The notes under the pieces were generated by a model, which was given only the letters and a program-made list of their open reading frames with translations, did no database searches and had not been told where the DNA came from. From Nocardia huaxiensis (GTDB lineage: Bacteria > Actinomycetota > Actinomycetes > Mycobacteriales > Mycobacteriaceae): 64,000 bases of DNA. Both the position numbers and the translations under genes were made by a program. Below are positions 1-8,982 of this stretch, in pieces (position 1 is the stretch's first letter; each line of letters begins with the position of its first letter). The stretch spans positions 1,426,001-1,490,000 of the forward strand of contig NZ_CP059399.1 of the NCBI RefSeq assembly GCF_013744875.1. Reading direction: 5' to 3'.

Positions 1-97
1 GGGCGCATCTCGGAGTGACAGGATTCAGGGACCACCGCAGCAGGGGGTTCGGGGCGAGGTCCCTGGAAAATTTCGAGAGTTGGCAAGGAGCGCGCAC

Positions 98-406
98 ATG
101 GTCACATCGGGTGATCTGCCCGGCCTGGATCTGCCCAACCTCGACGCGCATTCGGAGCTGGGTGCGCTCGGCGCCATCGAGCTACAGCACCCGACTCAGG
201 ACATCGATGGCGATGGCACGCTCGACACCATCACCACGAATACCGATCGCGCCATGCATGTGTGGACGGATCTCGATCATGACGGGTATGCCGACCACGT
301 CACCGTCATCGACAGCGGCGGGGACTATGCCGCTTGGGAATTCCATCACCATCCGGACGGCACCACGGAGTGGGTGCGCACCGATTCGGGCAGCCTCGGC
401 GGATAG
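98..406 (+). CDS. DUF6802-like small protein
   Basis: This 102-residue protein has no signal peptide or membrane segment. Its core carries two Asp/Gly-rich stretches, DIDGDGTLDT and DLDHDGYADH, that resemble calcium-binding FG-GAP or dockerin-type loops. The composition fits the actinobacterial DUF6802 family as I remember it. The ATG at 98 is preferred over an upstream in-frame GTG at 80 because AAGGAG lies at 85-90, an ideal distance. It is followed 35 bp later by an EspC-like gene on the same strand, so a shared transcript and a link to secreted or cell-surface proteins are plausible. The function is unknown. Confidence 0.7.
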   Translation: MVTSGDLPGLDLPNLDAHSELGALGAIELQHPTQDIDGDGTLDTITTNTDRAMHVWTDLDHDGYADHVTVIDSGGDYAAWEFHHHPDGTTEWVRTDSGSLGG

Positions 407-441
407 TCCGGGGCAGGGGATTTCGATCTAGGGGGCACAAC

Positions 442-756
442 ATGAGTGGATCGAACGCGCTCTCCGTCGATATCGAAGGGCTGCGCGGGGCGGCAGCGAC
501 CCTGCGGGACGGCTCGGCCACGCTACGTCGGCAGTCGCGGCGGGTGGACGATCACGCCTTCGGTGGTAGCGGGGAGCAGGCCGGGCGCAACTACGCCCGG
601 CAGGGCAGCGCCGTGCACAGCGGTTTCGAACACGTCGCGGACTGCCTACGGAACTGGGGCATGGCGCTGGCCGCGACCGCCGACGTATTCGATTCGGCCG
701 CAAGCGAATACCAGCGCCTGGACAGGGAGAGAGCTGCGCGTATCTCAGGGGGATGA
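442..756 (+). CDS. EspC-like ESX secretion-associated protein
   Basis: This 104-residue, all-helical, glycine- and alanine-rich protein has the size and look of WXG100/EspC-type type VII secretion targets. It has a central tryptophan (W72, in NWG) and a C-terminal YQRLD (Y90 to D94), which fits the YxxxD/E export signal of ESX substrates. The start is the ATG at 442 after AGGGGG. The stop overlaps the next ATG (ATGA at 753-756), so it is probably translated together with the large proline-rich protein downstream. The ESX assignment is inference from motif and size; no ESX core gene lies in the window. Confidence 0.65.
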   Translation: MSGSNALSVDIEGLRGAAATLRDGSATLRRQSRRVDDHAFGGSGEQAGRNYARQGSAVHSGFEHVADCLRNWGMALAATADVFDSAASEYQRLDRERAARISGG

Positions 757-2564
757 TCGTGGGTTTCGATGTCACGGGGAAATCGATCGATGAGATCTTG
801 GATTACGGGGCACCCGGGTTGCAGTACTGGGAACAGTTCCTGCCGCTCTACGAGAAAGCCTTCGGGCCACTCGGTGGGGGCGTGCTCACGGAGCTGCAAG
901 CACGGTATGACGAGCAGCGCCGCACCGACCTGGCCGGACTCGACAGTGCGCGAACGGAATTGGAAGGCGCGGTAGCCGAAGCCGATATCCGGTGGGTGGC
1001 CCAGCAAGGAGTGGTGAGCCGGCTGCCTTCGATGTGGCAGGGCGGCGCGGGTGACCGGGCGCTCGGCATCGCGGACGCGCAACTGCGCCAGGCCCGGGAC
1101 GTGGTGGACACCGCCCGTGCTGCCGTGACGGTGATCGGAGATGCCGCCGGGCCACTGCGGTCCGCGGCGCTCGCGAAGGCCGAACACACACTCGGCCTGC
1201 TGGAGCAGAGTGCCGACGGCACCAGGCGCATCGCCATCGGCGGCAAGACGCCGGAGGAGATCGAGGCCCTGATCGCAGACACCGAATCAGATTGGCTGAC
1301 AGATACTTTCAAGCTCGACGTGGAGTGCAAACTGGACGGTTTCACGGCCGCCTGCGCGACAGCGGACGACTGCTTCGAGACCCAGTATCGATCGATCCTC
1401 ACCGCACTGAACCAGACTCCGGATCAGCCCTACCCCTACCCGGACGACTCGCTCGTGCCACGCCGCTCCGATATCGTGCGGGACCCCGAGGCCTCCCGGA
1501 TTCCAGCCGAAACCGGCGCTGGGGGAGCTGTTTCCCCCGCCGCTTCTTCGCCCGGAGTCGCTACCTTCGGCTCTGCTCCCGGCGCGGGTGGATCGCTCTC
1601 CGCAGCCGGGCCGCAGCCGGAAATCGACTCGGCAGGAACGACATACGGGTCCGGCCCCGTGGCGGGGAACGCACCTTCGGGAGTGACCGCACCCGCCGCT
1701 GAGACGGAGTCCGCGCAAGCGGCTGGTCGCCCCGAACCGGAAACGCCGGGCTCGCCGGCCTCTGCTCCCGTCGATTCCGCAGGAAGCACTGTGCCACAGG
1801 GTATTACGGATATCCTCGACAAACTTGGCGAGCTCATCTCCGGTGCGGTGTCCACGCTGACCTCCGGTGACCTCTCCCCGTCGGGAAACTCCCAGCCCGA
1901 GACCGATCCACAGCTCGGGACGGAACCGCAGCCGGGCGTGAACCCGCAGGACAGCCCGCCGAATACCGCAGGAAAGACCGAATTCGACATCGCCGGAAGG
2001 CATGTCACCCTCGAGCCGACCCCGGACGGCGGCCTGAGCCTCGTCGTCACCGACGAATCCGGCGAATCACGCACCTTCGCGGTGACCTTCGACGAGAACG
2101 GCAACCCGGTTGTCACCGAGGGCGAATCGGAACCCGGAGCCGAAGCGCCGCCCGCAGCCGAACCAGCGGCGAACTGCCCAGGTGAGCCGCCCACCGCCCT
2201 CGACTCGTCGCCCGCGAACCCTGAAGTGCCGGAGGCGAATCCCGAAGCCCCGTCAGAGGATGCCGACTCCCCGGCAGTGAATCCCGAATGCCCGCCGGTC
2301 GACGTCGAAGGACCGGTCGCGAATCCTGATGTACCGCCGGTGGATCCTGGTGCGCTGCCGCAGATTCCCGCGAACGACCCGCCGGGCAATCCGCAGCCGG
2401 GTGTGGTTCAGGCGCCGGAGTACTGCCCGCCCGCCGCGCCGCCGTCAGACGCGCCCGCCGACAGTGTCCCGGTCCCGCCGTCGGTGCTAGACAACGACCC
2501 GACCGTGGAAATCCCCGACAGCGGAACCGAAATCCCCGACCTCCCGGAGGGCGAGATCCGATGA
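753..2564 (+). CDS. Large WXG-like, proline-rich protein (putative ESX substrate)
   Basis: A 603-residue protein translationally coupled (ATGA) to the EspC-like gene. Residues 1-235 are helical and contain a WQGG turn (in SMWQGG, about residue 95), like the helical hairpin of ESX substrates. Residues 235-400 and 470-603 are low-complexity Pro/Glu/Ala/Ser sequence. Between them (about 410-460) is a short strand-rich block around GRHVTLEPTPDGGLSLVV. There is no signal peptide or membrane helix. It stops 2 bp before the stop of the convergent hydrolase gene. I infer a secreted or surface role; no enzymatic motif is visible. Confidence 0.6.
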   Translation: MIVGFDVTGKSIDEILDYGAPGLQYWEQFLPLYEKAFGPLGGGVLTELQARYDEQRRTDLAGLDSARTELEGAVAEADIRWVAQQGVVSRLPSMWQGGAGDRALGIADAQLRQARDVVDTARAAVTVIGDAAGPLRSAALAKAEHTLGLLEQSADGTRRIAIGGKTPEEIEALIADTESDWLTDTFKLDVECKLDGFTAACATADDCFETQYRSILTALNQTPDQPYPYPDDSLVPRRSDIVRDPEASRIPAETGAGGAVSPAASSPGVATFGSAPGAGGSLSAAGPQPEIDSAGTTYGSGPVAGNAPSGVTAPAAETESAQAAGRPEPETPGSPASAPVDSAGSTVPQGITDILDKLGELISGAVSTLTSGDLSPSGNSQPETDPQLGTEPQPGVNPQDSPPNTAGKTEFDIAGRHVTLEPTPDGGLSLVVTDESGESRTFAVTFDENGNPVVTEGESEPGAEAPPAAEPAANCPGEPPTALDSSPANPEVPEANPEAPSEDADSPAVNPECPPVDVEGPVANPDVPPVDPGALPQIPANDPPGNPQPGVVQAPEYCPPAAPPSDAPADSVPVPPSVLDNDPTVEIPDSGTEIPDLPEGEIR

Positions 2565-2566
2565 CC

Positions 2567-3436
2567 CTACTTGCGCAGCGCCTGCACCAGTTGCAGCAGC
2601 GGCAGCTTCTGCGGCTCCGCCGGCTCCTCCTCGACCGCATCCGGATCGACCACCTGGGTGTTCGGAATGAGCACTTCCGGATCCGCGAACGCCTTGTACT
2701 TCTTGTCGCCCAGCACCGCGTAGTTCAGGAATCCGACGAGCAGTGCCCGGGTGAGTCGCTCGGTCTTGGGCTCGTGCTTGCCGGCCCCGAGCGCGGCCAG
2801 CGCCCGCCGACCCTCGACCATCCCATTGTGCGAGGCCCGGTCCACCGACCGCAGCACGGCCGTGCCACCCCAGGCCGACGCGAGCGGAATCGCGTTCGAG
2901 CTGACCGAGTCGATATCCGAGGCTCCGGCCAGAATCAGCGCGGGCGCGTCGATTCCGGGCGCGAGCGCCTCCCCGGACGGCGTGGTCGGCGCGGGATACA
3001 GCGCGGCCACCGCCGCCACCTCCCGCTGCGACGCCGCGATCACCGCCGCGCCCGCGCCCATGCCGTGCCCGGCCAGCGCCAGCTTGTCCGGGTGCACGCT
3101 GATCTCACCGGTCCCCAGCCGCACCCCGGCGCAAATATCCAGGGTGGTCAGCAGATCCGTGGCCAGATTCAGATGCGAGGGAATCGGCCCGCGCTCGGTA
3201 TCCGGCGCGGCGGCCACGAACCCCCATGACGCCACATGCTCCAGCAGTCGCCGGTAGTTCCCCGCCCCGGTCAACCACCCGTGCCCGAAGGCCACCGCGG
3301 GCAGGTTCGTCCCCTTGGCAGGCGTGTACACCACACCCGGCTGCCCGGCGATGCCGAGATTGCCGCGCAGCACCTGATGCGGGCCACGGGCGGTCAGGGT
3401 GCTCAGAAGCGATTTCACAGACGCCGACACGATCAC
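2567..3436 (-). CDS. Alpha/beta-hydrolase-fold protein lacking the nucleophile Ser
   Basis: A 289-residue dienelactone-hydrolase/cutinase-like protein. The oxyanion-side motif FGHGW (about residue 50) and a candidate His in ASHNG (about 210) are present. The nucleophile elbow, normally GHSMG, reads GHGMG here (AALAGHGMGAG region, about 125), with a GGC codon where Ser is expected. It may therefore be a pseudoenzyme with a binding or regulatory role. The start is a GTG at 3436; a GTG at 3430 is an alternative. It is divergent from glmS (start 3541) and converges on the proline-rich gene with only 2 bp between stop codons. Confidence 0.75.
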   Translation of the reverse strand: MIVSASVKSLLSTLTARGPHQVLRGNLGIAGQPGVVYTPAKGTNLPAVAFGHGWLTGAGNYRRLLEHVASWGFVAAAPDTERGPIPSHLNLATDLLTTLDICAGVRLGTGEISVHPDKLALAGHGMGAGAAVIAASQREVAAVAALYPAPTTPSGEALAPGIDAPALILAGASDIDSVSSNAIPLASAWGGTAVLRSVDRASHNGMVEGRRALAALGAGKHEPKTERLTRALLVGFLNYAVLGDKKYKAFADPEVLIPNTQVVDPDAVEEEPAEPQKLPLLQLVQALRK

Positions 3437-3540
3437 AACTTAGCCGGTCCGGCCCGAAGAAACACGCCAGTGGTCGTGTGACGCCGCAACTCGCCCGGAG
3501 CGAAGCGGAGGGCAAATCAAACGCAGTAGTCTGGTCAGCC

Positions 3541-5409
3541 ATGTGCGGAATCGTGGGGTACGTGGGGTATCGGGACGCCCTGACCGTGGTGGTGGATGCG
3601 TTGCGCCGCATGGAATATCGCGGCTACGACTCCGCTGGGGTCGCCATTCTCGACGGTGCGGGCGGGCTCGCCGTGGAGCGCAAGGCGGGGCGCTTGGCCA
3701 ACTTGGAGGCCGAACTGGCCGAGACCGGAGTGGACCGCTTCGCCGGCACCACCGGCATGGGCCATACGCGCTGGGCGACGCACGGCGCGCCGACCGATCG
3801 CAATGCGCATCCGCATCGCGACGTGACGGGCCGGGTCGCGGTGGTGCACAACGGCATCATCGAGAACTTCGTGCCGCTGCGCCGCGAACTCGAGGAGGCC
3901 GGGGTCGAGCTGGGCAGCGACACCGACACCGAGGTCGCCGTGCATCTGGTCGCCCGCGCCTACGCCAAGGGCGAGACCGCCGGCGATTTCGTGGCCGCCG
4001 CCCTGTCGGTGGTGCGCCGCCTGGAGGGCGCCTTCACCCTGGTCCTCACGCACGCCGACCATCCGGGCACGATCGTCGCCGCCCGCCGCAATACCCCGCT
4101 CGTGGTGGGTGTCGGCAAGGGCGAGATGTTCATCGCCTCGGATGTCACCGCTTTCATCGAACACACCAGGGAGGCAGTGGAACTCGGCCAGGACCAGGCC
4201 GTGGTCATCACCGCCGACGGCTACACGGTCACCGATTTCGACGGCGGGACCGACGGTGTGCGCACCCGCCCCTTCACCATCGACTGGGATCTCGCCGCCG
4301 CCGAGAAGGGCGGCCACGACTACTTCATGCTCAAGGAGATCGAGGAGCAGCCGCAGGGCGTGGCCGACACCCTCATCGGCCACTTCGCCGACGGCAAGAT
4401 CATCCTCGACGAGCAGCGCCTCGCCGATCAGGAACTGCGCGAATTCGACAAGGTTTTCGTGGTCGCCTGCGGCAGCTCGTACCACGCGGGCCTGCTGGCC
4501 AAGTACGCCATCGAACACTGGACCCGCCTGCCCGTGGAAGTCGAGCTGGCCAGCGAATTCCGTTACCGCGACCCGGTTCTGGACCGCTCCACCCTGGTTG
4601 TCGCCATTTCCCAGTCCGGCGAAACCGCCGACACGCTGGAGGCCGTGCGGCACGCCAAGGAGCAGAAGGCGCGAGTCCTGGCCATCTGCAATACCAATGG
4701 CGCGCAGATCCCGCGCGAATCCGACGCCGTCGTCTACACCCGCACCGGCCCGGAGATCGGCGTCGCCTCCACCAAGGCGTTCCTCGCCCAGATCACCGCC
4801 AACTACCTGGTCGGCCTGGCGCTGGCGCAGGCGCGCGGCACCAAGTACCCGGACGAGGTGGCCCGCGAATTCGCCGAGCTCGAGGACATGCCGCGCCTGG
4901 TCGCGCAGGTCCTGGAGTCCGCACCCCAGGTGCGTGAGATCGCCCGCAAGCTCGCCCATGTGCCGACCGTGCTGTTCCTCGGCCGCCACGTCGGCTACCC
5001 CGTCGCGCTCGAAGGCGCCTTGAAGCTCAAGGAATTGGCGTACATGCACGCCGAGGGCTTCGCCGCCGGCGAACTCAAGCACGGCCCCATCGCCCTCATC
5101 GAAGACGGCCTCCCCGTCTTCGTCGTCATGCCCTCCCCGAAGGGCCGCGCCGTCCTGCACTCCAAACTGCTCAGCAATATCCGCGAGATCCAGGCCCGCG
5201 GCGCCCGCACCATCGTGATCGCCGAGGAAGGCGACGACACCGTGCGCCCCTTCGCCGACCACCTCATCGAAATCCCCGCCGCCCCAACCCTCTACCAGCC
5301 CCTGCTCTCGACGGTCCCGCTCCAGATCTTCGCCGCCGAGGTGGCTCAGGCCCGCGGCTACGACGTCGACAAACCCCGCAACCTGGCCAAGTCGGTCACC
5401 GTCGAATAG
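3541..5409 (+). CDS. glmS: Glutamine-fructose-6-phosphate aminotransferase (isomerizing)
   Basis: The 622-residue enzyme makes glucosamine-6-phosphate from fructose-6-phosphate and glutamine, the first step towards UDP-GlcNAc and peptidoglycan. The start is ATG 3541, because MCGIVGY puts the catalytic N-terminal Cys at position 2 after Met removal; an upstream open frame is not part of the protein. The N-terminal class II glutaminase domain spans about 1-220 (RMEYRGYDSAG, TRWATHG). Two SIS sugar-isomerase domains follow (about 300-430 and 470-605; CGSSYHAGL, SQSGETADT). Residues YDVDKPRNLAKSVTVE form the conserved C-tail. It is equivalent to M. tuberculosis Rv3436c. No glmS ribozyme is seen upstream. 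Confidence 0.97.
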   Translation: MCGIVGYVGYRDALTVVVDALRRMEYRGYDSAGVAILDGAGGLAVERKAGRLANLEAELAETGVDRFAGTTGMGHTRWATHGAPTDRNAHPHRDVTGRVAVVHNGIIENFVPLRRELEEAGVELGSDTDTEVAVHLVARAYAKGETAGDFVAAALSVVRRLEGAFTLVLTHADHPGTIVAARRNTPLVVGVGKGEMFIASDVTAFIEHTREAVELGQDQAVVITADGYTVTDFDGGTDGVRTRPFTIDWDLAAAEKGGHDYFMLKEIEEQPQGVADTLIGHFADGKIILDEQRLADQELREFDKVFVVACGSSYHAGLLAKYAIEHWTRLPVEVELASEFRYRDPVLDRSTLVVAISQSGETADTLEAVRHAKEQKARVLAICNTNGAQIPRESDAVVYTRTGPEIGVASTKAFLAQITANYLVGLALAQARGTKYPDEVAREFAELEDMPRLVAQVLESAPQVREIARKLAHVPTVLFLGRHVGYPVALEGALKLKELAYMHAEGFAAGELKHGPIALIEDGLPVFVVMPSPKGRAVLHSKLLSNIREIQARGARTIVIAEEGDDTVRPFADHLIEIPAAPTLYQPLLSTVPLQIFAAEVAQARGYDVDKPRNLAKSVTVE

Positions 5410-5419
5410 CCCCGAGAAC

Positions 5420-5456
5420 AGCTGTGGCCCCGGCGAATTCCGCCGAGGCCACAGCT
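5420..5456. terminator. Bidirectional hairpin between glmS and the cupredoxin gene
   Basis: The arms AGCTGTGGCC and GGCCACAGCT pair perfectly, with a second inner stem CGGCG/CGCCG closing on AATTC. It lies 10 bp after the glmS stop and upstream of the stop of the convergent cupredoxin gene, so it can serve both directions. There is no long T run on either side. Confidence 0.7.
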
Positions 5457-5509
5457 CTGTCCACACCGGCCCGCTCGATACGAGGCCGAGCGACGGCCGC
5501 TCGCCACCC

Positions 5510-5941
5510 TCACTCGACGGTGACGGTGCCCTTCATCTCCGGATGCAACGGGCACAGATACCGATAGGTCCCCGGCGACGTGAATGCATAACTCCACTCA
5601 CCCTTGTGGATGATCGGACTGTTGATCCCCATCGCGATATCCCCGATCCCCTGCACCGCATGTGGTGCCTTGTCCGAGAACTTCCAGGTGACAGTGTCTC
5701 CGGCCTTCACCGTCAGCGCCGCGGGTGAGAACTTCATGTCATTCACTTCGACTGTCACCGTGGCCGGCGTACGCGGTCCGGAAGTCTCGGCGCCCGAGGT
5801 GGTCGCCACCGCCGAAGCCGTGGTCTCCGCAGGCTTCGAACTGTCCGACCCACATCCACCGACGGCTAGCGCTCCCGCCACGACGGTCGCGAGGAGCAGG
5901 GCACGCGCAGGCGAATAGTGGCGGATTGACATGCCCGCCAC
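5510..5941 (-). CDS. Cupredoxin-domain lipoprotein
   Basis: A 143-residue exported copper-binding protein. The N-terminal signal sequence ends in a lipobox (LAVGGC, lipidated Cys about residue 30), then a Ser/Thr-rich linker, then a plastocyanin/azurin-like domain (about 60-143). The type I copper ligands are visible: His in KAPHAV, and Cys, His and Met in YLCPLHPEMKG. This implies an electron-transfer or copper-handling role at the outer face of the cytoplasmic membrane. The ATG at 5932 (MSIRHY) is an alternative start three codons downstream. It is divergent from nnrD. Confidence 0.88.
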   Translation of the reverse strand: MAGMSIRHYSPARALLLATVVAGALAVGGCGSDSSKPAETTASAVATTSGAETSGPRTPATVTVEVNDMKFSPAALTVKAGDTVTWKFSDKAPHAVQGIGDIAMGINSPIIHKGEWSYAFTSPGTYRYLCPLHPEMKGTVTVE

Positions 5942-6260
5942 CCTAAACCCCCACGATCAGCGAACTCTTCGCGGGCGGCTGATCCCGCGGCGACCAGCCA
6001 GGGTGCCTCGCGGCTGGGTGCCCGACGCCTTGCTCGCCGGATATCGGACCGAGCAGGCGTCCGTGGCTGTCAACCGTTCCGGCGAGATCGCCGAGGCGGC
6101 GCGCACGGTCATGGACCGGCACCTCGGCTCGACTGCGCCGGTGGCTGGGCGACGCCCGGCAGCTGGGCTGAGCTGGGGGCCTCGCTGCGGGCGTAATCTG
6201 CATTCGTCGCAGGTGTGCGGGACCGGCGGTCCCGCCGGATCCAGTCGCGGGAGGCGAACG
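5942..6260. other. Divergent intergenic region, cupredoxin/nnrD
   Basis: A 319 bp spacer between divergently transcribed genes; it must hold both promoters. The frame upstream of nnrD is open across it, but its translation is arginine-rich and resembles no protein I recognise. The nnrD SD (GGGAGG, 6249-6254) is at its right end. No other motif was recognised. Confidence 0.5.
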
Positions 6261-7760
6261 ATGACCACAGCGGTGCGCGGGTATTTCACGGCCGACGAGG
6301 TGCGGGCGGCGGAGGCCGAACTGTTCACCCGGGTGCCGGAGGGAATGCCCATGCGGCGGGCCGCATTCGGGCTCGCGGACGTCGTGGCGCGCGAGCTGCG
6401 GGCACGAACCGGGGGAGTGGCGGGACGGTCTGTGACCCTGCTGGTCGGATCCGGCGACAACGGCGGTGACGCCCTGTGGGCCGGATCGATGCTGCGCCGA
6501 CGTGGGGTAGCGGTGCGGGCAGTTCTGTTGTCGCCGGACCGAGCCCACCGCGCGGGCCTCGCCGCGCTGCGTCGCAGCGGCGGACGAGTGGTCAACGGTG
6601 AGGTCGATACCGGTGGCCGAGCCATCGCCGGCGCGGGATTCTCGGTGCTGCTCGGTACGCCGGATCTGGTTGTGGACGGCATCGTCGGAATCTCGGGGCG
6701 TGGGCCGCTGCGCCCGCGGGCGGCGGAACTGGTTGCCGCCGTGCGGGTTCCGATCATTGCCGCAGACCTTCCCAGTGGGGTGGATCCGGATACCGGTGCG
6801 GTTACCGGGCCTGCGGTGCGGGCCGATGTCACCGTTGCCTTCGGCGCGTACAAGCCGGTGCATGCGCTCGCCGCGCCCAACTGTGGGCGAATCGAGTTGG
6901 TGCCCATCGGATTGCGGCTGCCGGAGCCGAATCTGGCTGCGCTGGAACTGGAATCGGTGGGTGCGGGGTGGCCGGTGCCGGGTGCCGTCGACGACAAGTA
7001 CACGCAGGGCGTTGTCGGTGTCTGTGCCGGGAGTGCCACGTATCCGGGTGCGGCCGTGCTGTGCGCCGGGGCTGCGGTGGCGGCCACATCCGGAATGGTC
7101 CGCTACGCCGGGACCGGAGCTGAGCAGGTGCTCGCGCATTTTCCGGAAGTTATTGCCGCCCCGGACATTCCATCGACCGGTCGGGTCCAGTCCTGGGTCT
7201 TCGGGCCGGGGGCGGGCACCGATGACGACGCCCGCGACCGGCTCGCGCAGATCCTCGCCACCGAACTCCCGGTGGTGGTCGACGCGGACGGCCTCACGCT
7301 GCTCGCCTCCGATCCGAGCCTGCTCACCGCCCGCGAAGCACCCACCGTCCTCACCCCGCACGCAGGCGAATTCGCCCGCCTCACCGGCTCCGACCCCGGC
7401 CCGGACCGCGTCGCCGCCGTTCGCAAGCTGGCCGAATCCTGGCAGGTCACAGTCCTTTTGAAGGGCCGCGCCACCCTCATCGCCACGCCCGGCCGCCCGG
7501 TGCTGGTCAACGAGGCCGGGGGTTCCTGGGCCGCCACCGCCGGTTCCGGCGACGTCCTTTCCGGCATCATCGCCGCCCTCCTCGCCGCCGGTCGCGACCC
7601 CGCCTGGTCCGCCGCCGCGGCTGCCCGCGTCCACGCCCTCGCCGCCAATCTGGCCGCGCACGCCGCCACCGCCGCGGGCGCTCCGATCTCCGCGTCGCCG
7701 CTGCTGGCTCATGTCCCCGCGGCGATCGGCACCCTGCGCGAACTCGCCGCCGGGAAGTGA
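6261..7760 (+). CDS. nnrD: Bifunctional NAD(P)HX epimerase/dehydratase
   Basis: This 499-residue repair enzyme restores hydrated NAD(P)H. The N-terminal YjeF/NnrE epimerase domain (about 1-215) has GSGDNGGDAL and the DLPSGVDPDTG motif. The C-terminal ribokinase-like ADP-dependent dehydratase (about 230-499) has LTPHAGEFARLTG, LLKGRATLIA and the AGSGDVLSG anion hole. The start is ATG 6261 after GGGAGG, where similarity to family members begins (YFTADEVRAAE). It is equivalent to M. tuberculosis Rv3433c and precedes alr by 85 bp, as in related genomes. Confidence 0.93.
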   Translation: MTTAVRGYFTADEVRAAEAELFTRVPEGMPMRRAAFGLADVVARELRARTGGVAGRSVTLLVGSGDNGGDALWAGSMLRRRGVAVRAVLLSPDRAHRAGLAALRRSGGRVVNGEVDTGGRAIAGAGFSVLLGTPDLVVDGIVGISGRGPLRPRAAELVAAVRVPIIAADLPSGVDPDTGAVTGPAVRADVTVAFGAYKPVHALAAPNCGRIELVPIGLRLPEPNLAALELESVGAGWPVPGAVDDKYTQGVVGVCAGSATYPGAAVLCAGAAVAATSGMVRYAGTGAEQVLAHFPEVIAAPDIPSTGRVQSWVFGPGAGTDDDARDRLAQILATELPVVVDADGLTLLASDPSLLTAREAPTVLTPHAGEFARLTGSDPGPDRVAAVRKLAESWQVTVLLKGRATLIATPGRPVLVNEAGGSWAATAGSGDVLSGIIAALLAAGRDPAWSAAAAARVHALAANLAAHAATAAGAPISASPLLAHVPAAIGTLRELAAGK

Positions 7761-7845
7761 CGCTGCTCGCATCCCCGCCCGTCGCCGCGTGTGAGCTGAC
7801 GCATGCCGTGCCGGGACGGCGGCGGAGGATGGCAGGATCGATAGG

Positions 7846-8982
7846 GTGAGCACTCCCGAACCGCAGGTGGAAACCCTCGTCGATCTGAATGCCATCGCAC
7901 ACAATGTGCGGATCCTGGCCGAGCACGCCGGGGACGCCGCGGTGATGGTGGTCGTGAAGGCCGACGGGTACAACCACGGTGCGGTCGAGGTGGCCAAGGC
8001 CGCGCTGGCGGCGGGTGCGCGGGAGCTGGGCGTGACCACGGTTCCGGAGGCCGTCAAACTGCGTGCGGCCGGGATCACGGCGCCGATTCTGTGCTGGCTC
8101 AACACCTCCGACACCGATTACGCGTCCGCGGTCGAGGCGGATATCGAGATCGCCGTCTCGTCGGTGGCGCATCTGGAGGCAGTGGCCGCCGCCGCCCGGC
8201 AGGTCGGCAAGACCGCGACGGTGAGCCTCAAGGTCGACACCGGACTCAATCGCAATGGCGTCGCGCCGACCGAATACGCACAGGTTCTGGATCTGCTCGC
8301 ACGTCTGGTGGCCGAGGAGACCGTGCGGTTCCGCGCCATCTTCTCCCATCTCGCGCACGCCGACCTGCCCAGCAGCCCGAGCATCGACATGCAGCGGGAC
8401 CGCTTCCTCGAAGCCATCGCCACCGCCAAACAGGCGGGCCTGGAACCCGAACTGGTGCATCTGGCGAACTCCGCCGCCGCCCTCACCCGTCCGGACCTGG
8501 CCTTCGACATGGTGCGTCCCGGCATTGCGGTGTACGGACTTTCACCCGTCCCGGAGATCTCCGACTACGGTCTGCGCCCGGCCATGACCTTCCGCGCCCG
8601 CGTCGCCCTGGTGAAGCGGGTCGCCGCCGGTGAGGGCGTCTCCTACGGGCACGAGTGGATCGCCGACCGCGACACCACCGTGGCCCTCATCCCCGCCGGC
8701 TACGCCGACGGCGTACCCCGCACCCTCGGCGGCCGCTTCGACGTCTGGCTGGGCGGTGCGCGCCGCCCGAACATCGGCCGCATCTGCATGGACCAGTTCG
8801 TGGTGGATCTGGGCGAGAACGACGCCGGTGTCCGCGAGGGCGACACCGCCATCCTGTTCGGCGGTGAGCCCGGCGCCCCGCACCCGCAGGAGTGGGCCGA
8901 CACGCTCGGCACCATCCACTACGAGGTGGTGTGCTCGCCGCACGGCCGGGCGGTCCGCAACCACATCGGCGGTGACCGATGA
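7846..8982 (+). CDS. alr: Alanine racemase
   Basis: A 378-residue PLP enzyme that makes D-alanine for peptidoglycan. The PLP-binding lysine is K38 in VVVKADGYNHG, and the second catalytic base is Y267 in VSYGHEW. The fold type III barrel comes first and the C-terminal beta domain (RICMDQFVVD, GEPG) follows. GTG 7846 is chosen because it puts PQVETLVDL at the N-terminus, as in other alanine racemases. The stop overlaps the tsaE start by 4 bp (ATGA, 8979-8982), suggesting one operon running from alr to tsaD. Confidence 0.97.
   Translation: MSTPEPQVETLVDLNAIAHNVRILAEHAGDAAVMVVVKADGYNHGAVEVAKAALAAGARELGVTTVPEAVKLRAAGITAPILCWLNTSDTDYASAVEADIEIAVSSVAHLEAVAAAARQVGKTATVSLKVDTGLNRNGVAPTEYAQVLDLLARLVAEETVRFRAIFSHLAHADLPSSPSIDMQRDRFLEAIATAKQAGLEPELVHLANSAAALTRPDLAFDMVRPGIAVYGLSPVPEISDYGLRPAMTFRARVALVKRVAAGEGVSYGHEWIADRDTTVALIPAGYADGVPRTLGGRFDVWLGGARRPNIGRICMDQFVVDLGENDAGVREGDTAILFGGEPGAPHPQEWADTLGTIHYEVVCSPHGRAVRNHIGGDR

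Noticed and set aside
1801..2560. Short Pro/Glu repeats in the large proline-rich protein as possible DNA repeats
   Set aside because: The units vary in length and sequence; this is low-complexity protein, not a true tandem DNA repeat.
3535..5466. Long minus-strand open frame opposite glmS
   Set aside because: It is a shadow created by the strong codon bias of glmS; the translation is Gly/Asp/Val-rich without any family match.
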